Program-made: the position numbers and the translations under genes
Assembly (NCBI GenBank): GCA_015486915.1
Contig: WFQS01000190.1
Span: forward strand, 1-8,974
Source: Desulfobacteraceae bacterium
GTDB taxonomy: Bacteria > Desulfobacterota > Desulfobacteria > Desulfobacterales > Desulfobacteraceae
Direction of reading: 5' to 3'
Length of the DNA stretch: 8,974 bases
Shown: one piece after another, positions 1 through 4,913 of the stretch
Layout: each line of letters begins with the position of its first letter
How positions within the stretch are numbered: the first letter of the stretch is position 1
Notes under the pieces: generated by a model
Databases searched by the model: none
Seen by the model: only the letters and a program-made list of their open reading frames with translations
What the model was told of the DNA's origin: nothing

Positions 1-2
1 AA

Positions 3-134
3 ATAAGTTGAACAGAAATAGCGCAGAATTCCGGCCCATGTACAAGGCGCATTAAAGGTTGCATACTCAACGTATTCGGCCTTTGATGCAACGAAGTAGA
101 TGGGCCGGAAGACAAGCAATCTCGTTCAACTTAT
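3..134. repeat. Nearly palindromic intergenic repeat, about 132 bp
   Basis: Two nested pairs of perfect 11-bp inverted arms are visible: 3-13 with 124-134 (ATAAGTTGAAC / GTTCAACTTAT) and 29-39 with 100-110 (TTCCGGCCCAT / ATGGGCCGGAA). A third, inner pair, 50-59 with 80-89, has one G:T mismatch, and the apex holds ATAC/GTAT around 63-75. The whole stretch could extrude as a cruciform or fold into one long RNA hairpin. Its right edge coincides with the TAA of the minus-strand coding remnant at 131-319, so it could be a transcription stop signal for that gene or a MITE-like insertion that truncated it. No transposase lies in the window. It may continue beyond base 1. Seen directly in the sequence; the role is not known. 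Confidence 0.75.
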
Positions 135-319
135 AAAATTTTCGATCCTAACAAGGTATGCCTGTTCCAGCCCAGACAAAATCCTGGTTTAAAGCGTACA
201 TCCACCTCTTTATAGTTAAATCCAGTTGACTTAAATTTCATACAAACAGACATGAAGCCGAGCTGAACTGCGCTACGGTGCCTCTCAACGAACATAGAAA
301 GAGCATCAAAACATAATTT
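131..319 (-). pseudogene. Unrecognised 3' coding remnant, up to 62 residues
   Basis: The minus strand is open for 62 codons, from after a TAA at 322-320 to a TAA at 133-131. The translation looks like real protein, with blocks such as VERHRSAVQLGF and FKPGFCLGWNRH, rather than low-complexity noise. ATG codons lie at 295, 253 and 241, but none has a purine-rich ribosome binding site, so this is more likely the tail of a larger gene whose 5' part has decayed than an intact small gene. The stop codon lies exactly at the edge of the palindromic repeat at 3-134, and the last residues (GSKIL) may be encoded by sequence created at that junction. I do not recognise the family. It points away from panP, leaving divergent, gene-poor DNA between them. 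Confidence 0.4.
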
Positions 320-456
320 TTAATGATAATTTGGTTTAAATCTGATAATAGTCAAACTTAAATAAAATTTTAAACGCTGAGATTTAGAGTCCATCCAAAA
401 ATTAATTACCCATTTTGGTATTTTAGACGTCTGTCCGGTAAAGCAAAAAAACTAAT

Positions 457-472
457 ACATATAAGTATATGT
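457..472. promoter_or_regulatory. Operator-like AT-rich dyad
   Basis: ACATATA (457-463) and TATATGT (466-472) form a perfect 7-bp inverted repeat with a 2-base spacer. The size and symmetry are those of a dimeric repressor site. It lies in the 245-base stretch 320-564, which has no gene and otherwise shows only AT-rich sequence, and about 100 bases before the structured leader of panP. I cannot see a convincing -35/-10 pair tied to it, so a regulatory role is only a suggestion, and chance is possible in AT-rich DNA. Confidence 0.2.
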
Positions 473-564
473 CGTGTTTTCAAAACTCTGCCTCACAGGA
501 TGAATCAGCTTTAAAAATGTAAAGTTATTTTTAAATGGACCATTACAAACATGAAAAATTTTTT

Positions 565-686
565 ATAACGGCCATGGAGCAGATCTGAAGACTCTCAGAC
601 TGCTTCTAAGAATCAAAGATTCTGACAAATATTGGGCCGAAAACGCGAGGCCAGCACTGATTCTTAAAGGAACTTAGCAGGAGTTT
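565..686 (+). promoter_or_regulatory. Structured 5' leader, copy A (upstream of panP)
   Basis: This is one of three related leaders in the window. It begins ATAACGGCCATG (565-576), which runs into an extended hairpin: GGAGCAG 576-582 pairs with CTGCTTC 600-606, a bulged A, then TCTGA 584-588 with TCAGA 595-599, closing a six-base loop. A second perfect hairpin follows (AGAATC 609-614 with GATTCT 618-623), then ACAAATAT (625-632), a short GGCC/GGCC hairpin, and a tail at 660-686 that carries an AGGAG (679-683). Copy B shares 58 of its first 68 bases without gaps, and copy C shares 25 of 27 tail bases, so the element is modular and mobile or inherited by duplication. It most likely acts in the mRNA as a cis-regulatory leader. 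It matches no riboswitch class I can name. Confidence 0.6.
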
Positions 687-712
687 TTTATAAAAAAAAA
701 AGAAAATATGAT

Positions 713-2362
713 ATGACTACCAGATATGAAAAAGAAAATTTATCCCTTGTGGCTGACTGGAAGACCCTTGAAAGAATTTTTATAAGACCCGAGGATGATG
801 AATGCAGGAAAACACTTGTTAAATATATGGAGCAGATCCTTTTTGGACTGCACGATTTTTTAAAATTCAATGTGGGAATTACAGAGGAGATAAGTTTAAA
901 GGAACTTACACTTGGTTTTCAAAATACCATTATCAATAAAAATCCGGAAAAAAAGCTTGCCGATGTTATTTCTGATATTATCACTGTAATAGCTCCAAGG
1001 GCGGTAAATGTTGCTTCTCCATATTTTGTAGGCCATATGACGGCTGCTATTCCTTTTTTTATGGTTCATTTAAAGGCCATCACCGCTGCTTTAAACCAGA
1101 ACGTAGTAAAGCTTGAGACATCAAAGGTCTTATCTGTTCTGGAAAGACAGATCCTGGCCAAAATCCACAGACTTATTTTTAAAGAATCCAATGAATTCTA
1201 TGAAAGACATGTTCAAAGTATTGATACTTCCCTGGGAAATTTTACAACAGGCGGAACCACAGCCAATCTTACTGCGCTGTGGGTGGCAAGGAACCGTTTT
1301 TTTTCTTCCCTTAACAAGCTTGACACCCATGGTGATTTTGTAGGGATAGAACAGGATGGCCTTATCGCAGCGATGCATTCATATTCCCTTGAAAAAGCTG
1401 TTATACTCGTCTCTGAAAGGGGACATTTCTCCCTTAAAAAAGCAGGAGGAATACTTGGAATAGGAAATAAAAACGTTATTCCTGTTGGTGTTGATGCAAA
1501 ACAGAAAATGGATATGAGAAAACTCAACAGCATTATAAAAGACATTAAAAGAAATGGAAAAACAGGAATAATTTCCATTGTTGGGATTGCAGGAGCAACT
1601 GAAACCGGCACTATTGATCCTTTATGTGACATTGCAGACCTGTGTGAGGAACACTCGATTAATTTTCATGTGGATGCAGCATGGGGAGGACCTGTCCTGC
1701 TTTCCGAAAAATATGCCCATCTTTTAAAAGGAATTGAAAACGCGGATTCTGTTACCATTGATGCACACAAGCAGTTCTATCTTCCCATGACAAGCGGAAT
1801 GATCTATTTTAAAAATCCCTGTGCTCTTGACTGCATCTCATACCACTCCAATTATGTAAACCGTGCAGGAAGCGTTGACCTTGGAATAAAATCACTTGAA
1901 GGATCACGGGAGGCCCATTCCCTGATACTTGACAGCGCTTTAAAAATCATGGGCAGTCGCGGCTATGCCCTGATGATTGACCATGGGATAGAAACTGCTG
2001 CTCAATTTGCTGCGGAAATTTCAAAAAGAAAGCTCTTTGAGCTTGTGACTGAACCTGAAACAAATATTCTGACTTACAGAATCGCCCCGCCATCTTTGAA
2101 AAATAAAATATCAGGTTCTGGTTTGCGTGAAAAAATAAAAATCAACAGGGTCCTTGATGAAATAAATATTACCGTGCAGAGAAAACAGAGGGAAGCTGGA
2201 AAAAGTTTTGTTTCAAGGACAAGGCTGAAACGCAAACCAGGAGACAAATACGGAATCGTCGTGTTAAGGTCAGTCATCATGAATCCCATGACCGACATAA
2301 ATATACTGAAAGAAATTCTTGATGAGCAGGAAAAGATTTTCATCTCTCTGTCATCTGATTAA
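713..2362 (+). CDS. panP: PLP-dependent aspartate/glutamate decarboxylase, PanP type
   Basis: A group II PLP decarboxylase of 549 residues, close to the usual PanP length. Visible landmarks are SPYFVGHMT (102-110), the substrate and PLP-phosphate region NFTTGGTTANLTAL (176-189), His238 that stacks on the cofactor, HVDAAWGG (319-326) with the ring-nitrogen Asp320, and the Schiff-base lysine in DAHKQFY (Lys353). PanP of Vibrio decarboxylates aspartate to beta-alanine for pantothenate and coenzyme A synthesis; glutamate or cysteine sulfinate use cannot be excluded from motifs. The enzyme should be a cytoplasmic dimer. The only in-frame ATG after the upstream TAA (665) is 713, yet the AGGAG at 679-683 is 29 bases away across an A-run, so initiation is unusual. 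The gene stands alone on the plus strand behind leader copy A. No clear terminator follows it. Confidence 0.88.
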   Translation: MTTRYEKENLSLVADWKTLERIFIRPEDDECRKTLVKYMEQILFGLHDFLKFNVGITEEISLKELTLGFQNTIINKNPEKKLADVISDIITVIAPRAVNVASPYFVGHMTAAIPFFMVHLKAITAALNQNVVKLETSKVLSVLERQILAKIHRLIFKESNEFYERHVQSIDTSLGNFTTGGTTANLTALWVARNRFFSSLNKLDTHGDFVGIEQDGLIAAMHSYSLEKAVILVSERGHFSLKKAGGILGIGNKNVIPVGVDAKQKMDMRKLNSIIKDIKRNGKTGIISIVGIAGATETGTIDPLCDIADLCEEHSINFHVDAAWGGPVLLSEKYAHLLKGIENADSVTIDAHKQFYLPMTSGMIYFKNPCALDCISYHSNYVNRAGSVDLGIKSLEGSREAHSLILDSALKIMGSRGYALMIDHGIETAAQFAAEISKRKLFELVTEPETNILTYRIAPPSLKNKISGSGLREKIKINRVLDEINITVQRKQREAGKSFVSRTRLKRKPGDKYGIVVLRSVIMNPMTDINILKEILDEQEKIFISLSSD

Positions 2363-2428
2363 AATTGCACTTTGATCACTTTCAACAAAAAATAATCGGA
2401 AAGAAATTAATAATTCTTACGCATTAAT

Positions 2429-2547
2429 ATAACGGCCATGAGGCAAATATGATGACTCTCAGACAGCCTCTAAAAATCAAAGCGTCTGACAAATATGCTG
2501 TTTTTCAGCAAGTTCAACCATTGAGGATGTAATTAAGGCAGCTTAGC
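2429..2547 (+). promoter_or_regulatory. Structured 5' leader, copy B (now upstream of PIN fragment)
   Basis: Bases 2429-2496 align without gaps to copy A (565-632) with 10 differences. The basal stem is kept as GAGGC 2440-2444 with GCCTC 2466-2470. Relative to copy A, one pair changed from A-U to G-C (2442/2468) and another from G-U to A-U (2441/2469), which is covariation supporting an RNA stem. The second hairpin of copy A is not kept. Instead there is GCTG/CAGC (2498-2510) and TCAA/TTGA. A weak match to the ribosome-binding tail survives (TTAAGGCAGCTTAGC, 2533-2547) but lacks AGGAG. The gene it once led seems to be lost, and the sequence now runs into a toxin remnant. Decayed copy; function unlikely in its present place. 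Confidence 0.5.
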
Positions 2548-2551
2548 CGTT

Positions 2552-2881
2552 TTGAAAAATTTTGGTTCAACAGATTTTAATATCACGAATAGGTTTTCTG
2601 CCTCCCCTTCAACCAGTGAACTTTGTCGAACCACGCAGTTAAAAGATAAGTTCGGTTACATTTTTGTTGACGAGACAAGTGAGAACCTATTAAAAATGAA
2701 CGACCTGACAGATATCGGTTTGAAACCTTTAGATGCTTTGCACATTGCATGCGCTGTTTCATTACAATGTCAATATTTTCTAACGGTAGATAAAGGAATT
2801 CTAAAAAAAACTGCAAAATACTCTGAAATAAAAATAATGAATCCTATAGATTTTATACTTGAATGGGAGGCTAACCAATGA
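2552..2881 (+). pseudogene. 5'-truncated PIN-domain (VapC-like) toxin
   Basis: The last 80 or so codons (from about 2630) encode the C-terminal half of a PIN ribonuclease: a KPLDALHIACA helix with its active-site Asp, then the strand FLTVDKGIL with a further acidic residue, and the usual ending INPIDFI-like MNPIDFILEW. The N-terminal half, with the first catalytic Asp strand and the middle Glu, is absent. The first 26 codons of the open frame show no PIN similarity, and the only upstream start is a TTG at 2552 with no ribosome binding site. The fragment therefore should not be an active nuclease. Its TGA overlaps the ATG of the next gene (ATGA at 2878-2881), the coupling expected of a toxin-antitoxin pair. 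The breakpoint lies just after leader copy B, suggesting a deletion that joined the two. Confidence 0.6.
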
Positions 2882-3084
2882 GAACAAACACTGAAATAAA
2901 AATGGCTGGTTTTGAATTATTAAGTAATCATTTCGGAATGATTGAAGCTGAAAGGTTTATTGCCCTTATTCAAAGAGAAAAATTTGATTACACAAAATGG
3001 AGAAAGGATCTCTTTAACGGATTGAGCGGCGAGGAGATAAGTAAAAGGGCAATGGAGTTTCAACAAAGATTGAAAAATAAATAA
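2878..3084 (+). CDS. Small probable antitoxin paired with PIN toxin
   Basis: A 68-residue, charged, helix-rich protein without membrane segments. It contains the blocks EAERFIALIQRE and FDYTKWRKDLF and ends in a basic helix. I recall similar small proteins next to PIN-domain genes, where they are candidate antitoxins, but they have no well-defined DNA-binding motif that I can point to here. The start is well supported: GGGAGG sits seven bases before the ATG at 2878, and the ATG overlaps the stop of the PIN fragment by four bases. The gene is complete and could still be translated although its partner toxin is truncated, so it may be an orphan antitoxin. Its TAA lies five bases before the attC-like site, as expected for the last gene of an integron cassette. 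Antitoxin function is inferred from context. Confidence 0.6.
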   Translation: MRTNTEIKMAGFELLSNHFGMIEAERFIALIQREKFDYTKWRKDLFNGLSGEEISKRAMEFQQRLKNK

Positions 3085-3088
3085 AAAC

Positions 3089-3153
3089 ACCCAACCAACC
3101 AGATGCAGAGGATGCGGGTTGAACGCCCGCACCGCTGATTTGGGGCGTTGGGC
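3089..3153 (+). other. Integron attC-like recombination site
   Basis: The site has the full attC order. R'' ACCCAAC (3089-3095) fits RYYYAAC. Then come a 3-base spacer, L'' (3099-3108), a terminal hairpin with TGCGGG 3113-3118 pairing CCCGCA 3126-3131, L' (3135-3143), a 3-base spacer, and R' GTTGGGC (3147-3153), fitting GTTRRRY. R'' and R' pair at six of seven positions. L'' pairs with L' as nine pairs including one G:T, leaving a single unpaired G (3105), the extrahelical base that attC folding needs for strand choice. It is preceded by a gene end five bases away and followed by a gene start ten bases away, as in cassette arrays. No integrase or second convincing attC is in the window, so this is either a lone site or the edge of an array. 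Confidence 0.6.
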
Positions 3154-3162
3154 CGGATTAAA

Positions 3163-3846
3163 ATGGTACGAGATCATATGACTCAAAACAAAAAAAGCAA
3201 ATTTCGGATTGGAGACTCTGTCAAGGTTAAAGATGGTACATCAGATCCTGATTTTGGAATAGACATTAGCGGTTGGCAAGGTCAAATTAAAGAAATTGAT
3301 AATGATTATATTTGCATAGCTTGGGACAGTACCACCCTTTCCACTTTTCCAGATAAATATATTTCTCAATGTGAAAATGAGGGCTTAGATTGGGAGAGAA
3401 TTTATTTAGAAACAGAGGCAGTAGAGCTTGTTGTTCCCCGCAATGGAGGAAATGATTTAATTCAAAAACGCCAAAAAATTCAGGCAAAACATCGCTGGGA
3501 TTATTTAGGAGATTCAGGCAAAAGAATAAGCAACGTTTTAGATCATATTAATCCAGATGATGATTTGGCAGCACTTGAGGCATGGGAAAAATATCTCATT
3601 GAATCTCTGTCTTTCCCATTTGAGGCTGAAATCTCAGATTACCAAACTAAAGGTGTATTGCAGCAGGGAGATAAGATTAGGGTTCATAACATTGAGGGAT
3701 ATGATGATCTATATGGTGTTATTGTCAAACTTAGATATGGTAGGAAAGTATATTATTCCCCTCTCTGTGATATTGAGGTCTTAGATGAAAAATCAACAAA
3801 CTTCCAGATTATACTTGATTATAGAGATTGGTTTGCAAGTAGATGA
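3163..3846 (+). CDS. Accessory protein with two SH3-like modules ('calcium-binding protein' type)
   Basis: A soluble protein of 227 residues with no signal peptide. The N-terminal module (about residues 10-85) reads FRIGDSVKVKDG, then a DPDFGIDISGWQG stretch, IAWDS and GLDWERIYL. This is a beta-rich fold seen in hypothetical proteins often labelled calcium-binding, with little experimental support. The C-terminal module (about 155-220) repeats the theme with QQGDKIRVHNI and YGVIVKLRYGRKVYYSPLCDIEVL, also SH3-like. The middle is helical. Start codons in frame are TTG 3148 (inside the attC-like R' box), ATG 3163 and ATG 3178. ATG 3163 has GGA five bases before it and ATG 3178 has GAG, so the choice between them is uncertain. 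The gene begins right after the attC-like site, as a cassette gene would. Biochemical function unknown. Confidence 0.6.
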   Translation: MVRDHMTQNKKSKFRIGDSVKVKDGTSDPDFGIDISGWQGQIKEIDNDYICIAWDSTTLSTFPDKYISQCENEGLDWERIYLETEAVELVVPRNGGNDLIQKRQKIQAKHRWDYLGDSGKRISNVLDHINPDDDLAALEAWEKYLIESLSFPFEAEISDYQTKGVLQQGDKIRVHNIEGYDDLYGVIVKLRYGRKVYYSPLCDIEVLDEKSTNFQIILDYRDWFASR

Positions 3847-4191
3847 GCCCAGCGAATAAGGATAGAGCACCAAGAGAAAATCGTGGTTGAACTCCTTGAT
3901 TTGAGATCTCCACCAAGTAACAGACTTGAAAAGTTAGGGGGAGACAAACAAGGGCAGCACAGTATAAGAATCAACAAACAATGGCGAATATGCTTTGTAT
4001 GGTCTGGCGAGCCTTGTGATGTAGAGATAACCGATTACCACTGGGAGGAACAGATCATGGGTCGGTTCTCTTCCTTTGAGTTGGATTGGGGATCTATCAA
4101 AAAAAATATCCTCTGCAGACTGAAAAATGTTCGTTTTACCCATCACATTCGGGAATCATATGGGCATTTATCCTGCCAATTAACACATTAA
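3847..4191 (+). pseudogene. Decayed HigB/RelE-type toxin fragment
   Basis: From about 3901 to 4041 the frame encodes the C-terminal half of a HigB-family mRNA interferase: [29 protein letters not shown] and the family's usual ending, VEITDYH. The N-terminal 40 or so residues are missing; the frame is open from 3847 but the only nearby start is GTG 3883. HigB proteins normally stop just after DYH. Here the next codon is TGG (4042-4044), one base from TGA, so translation runs on for 49 unrelated residues to 4191. That codon overlaps GGAGG (4044-4048), eight bases before an ATG at 4057, exactly where a higA antitoxin should begin, yet the following codons are not HigA-like. I read this as a toxin truncated at both borders with its antitoxin deleted. 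Confidence 0.6.
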
Positions 4192-4267
4192 CATTCAGGC
4201 AATGATAGGCAATTTCCTTTGTTCTGTCAATAGCCTTGACTAATATAGTCCCGGTCAGAACATGTAA

Positions 4268-4354
4268 CTAATAGGAATTTCCCAGGGTTTCAGAGGGGAG
4301 GATAGAGTTCATCTGCAGACCACTTCCTCCAATTGTTTTTTTCCCGAACGGCAT
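4268..4354 (-). CDS. 28-residue ORF with strong ribosome binding site
   Basis: ATG at 4354-4352 is preceded by AAGGAGG (4359-4365) at a spacing of four bases, the best ribosome binding site in this part of the window. The frame codes 28 residues, starting MPFGKKTIGGSG and including LQMNSILPSETLG, and ends with TAG at 4270-4268. After this stop the same frame stays readable for about 35 more codons (roughly 4267-4145), so it may be the 5' end of a longer gene broken by a stop mutation. It lies 43 bases behind the end of the decarboxylase pseudogene on the same strand, as the next gene of a former operon would. I recognise no family. The remaining DNA between it and the HigB fragment shows nothing else I can name. 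Confidence 0.35.
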   Translation of the reverse strand: MPFGKKTIGGSGLQMNSILPSETLGNSY

Positions 4355-4397
4355 TAAACCTCCTTATTTTTTTGACTGCTTTTGGATATTCCTGGTA

Positions 4398-4559
4398 CTA
4401 GGTTTTGATCACTTGTGGCAGGGGCTTTATGAAATTCTGACCCAGGCTATAGGTATAGGCCCCCTGACATGAAATCATCAAAATGATGCCAGTAATTTAC
4501 GGTCGTAGAGAAAATAAATCCGCAGCCGTTTTGGAATGCTGAAAATCCAATGTTTTCAT
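4398..4559 (-). pseudogene. Collapsed PLP decarboxylase gene (5' and 3' ends only)
   Basis: The remnant starts at ATG 4559-4557 with an excellent AGGAG six bases upstream, reads 20 codons (MKTLDFQHSKTAADLFSLRP), hits TAA at 4499-4497, and continues in the same frame for 32 codons to TAG at 4400-4398. The second part is clearly the end of a fold-III decarboxylase: across 28 aligned positions 21 residues match the C-terminus of the intact gene at 4902-6143, including GAYTYSL and FIKPLP. About 360 internal codons expected for that family are gone. The frame is kept across the deletion apart from the stop codon. This was therefore a paralogue, or a sister enzyme, of the operon's decarboxylase, once expressed from leader copy C. 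A functional protein is not possible except as a 20-residue peptide. Confidence 0.7.
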
Positions 4560-4562
4560 ATG

Positions 4563-4653
4563 AAACTCCTGCAAAGTTCCTTCAAGAATAAGAGTTTCTA
4601 TATTTGTTGTGAGGCGCTGGAACGCTGTCCAGATCCGCCTCATGGCGGTTATA
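4563..4653 (-). promoter_or_regulatory. Structured 5' leader, copy C (minus strand)
   Basis: Read on the minus strand this starts TATAACCGCCATG (4653-4641). Its hairpin pairs CGCCTC (plus 4636-4641) with GAGGCG (plus 4611-4616), and inside it TCCAG (4628-4632) with CTGGA (4617-4621). The stem position after the GCCATG box is that of copies A and B, with different bases that still pair. The shared ACAAATAT follows (plus 4600-4607), then the ribosome-binding tail (plus 4563-4589), which matches copy A in 25 of 27 bases and ends AGGAG-TTTCAT-ATG. The second and third hairpins of copy A are missing. Here the leader directly feeds a start codon with normal spacing, so this copy shows the original arrangement: leader, AGGAG, ATG of a PLP decarboxylase gene. 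Confidence 0.6.
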
Positions 4654-4892
4654 GGGAACATCTTTCAAACATTGATCAGCAGCCATTATCCGTACTCAAC
4701 AACCTTACATACGCAACCTATGACAAAAATATAGGTAATCGTGGCAAACAGCAGAATCCTAATCCGCTTTCCTCGGGCATTTTTATCCCCAGCACAATGG
4801 TTAATCCGTATTGATATGGAAATCATTTTTAAATCAACATCAGATTTATCGTCTTTACAGCAATAGTCAAGGAAAAAACGGAAACATTTTTA
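4654..4892. other. Intergenic stretch without recognised genes
   Basis: Between leader copy C and the end of the minus-strand operon I see no convincing coding sequence on either strand. A 92-codon plus-strand frame (4536-4814) crosses this area but runs antisense through the decarboxylase pseudogene and the leader hairpin, so it is not a gene. The region should contain the promoter for leader copy C, reading on the minus strand, but I could not find a pair of -35 and -10 boxes with proper spacing. Confidence 0.5.
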
Positions 4893-4913
4893 GATTCGGA
4901 CCTATCCCGAATC
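4884..4913 (-). terminator. Possible terminator overlapping the operon's last stop codon
   Basis: On the minus strand GATTCGG (4913-4907) pairs with CCGAATC (4899-4893) around a seven-base loop that contains the TAG of the decarboxylase gene. TAAAAATG and further on a run of six T follow, rather than an immediate T-tract. The stem is short with four G:C pairs, so it is a weak intrinsic terminator candidate at the expected place, at the end of the operon. Confidence 0.3.

Noticed and set aside
7..130. GTTGAAC ... GTTCAAC at the ends of the palindrome as an attC site
   Set aside because: The boxes are in the reverse order for attC on either strand (R' first, R'' last), and the arms continue as a perfect palindrome instead of having spacers and extrahelical bases.
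576..625. H-type pseudoknot in the leader (stem 576-582/600-606 plus 595-599/621-625)
   Set aside because: In copy A the loop bases pair better within the same hairpin (584-588 with 595-599), and copy C lacks the downstream partner, so a plain extended hairpin is the simpler model.
1213..1632. 139-codon minus-strand frame inside panP
   Set aside because: It is a shadow of the strongly conserved PanP coding frame, and its translation shows no domain.
2448..2462. TGATGACTC resemblance to fluoride riboswitch or hammerhead core sequences
   Set aside because: The other required conserved elements of either RNA are absent, and copies A and C do not keep these bases.
3847..3892. GCCCAGC ... GTTGAAC as a second attC site after the SH3-like gene
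   Set aside because: GCCCAGC misses the AAC core, the two boxes are not complementary, and the span of 46 bases without an inner L''/L' pair is too short.
4536..4814. 92-codon plus-strand ORF
   Set aside because: It is antisense to leader copy C and the decarboxylase pseudogene, and has no ribosome binding site.
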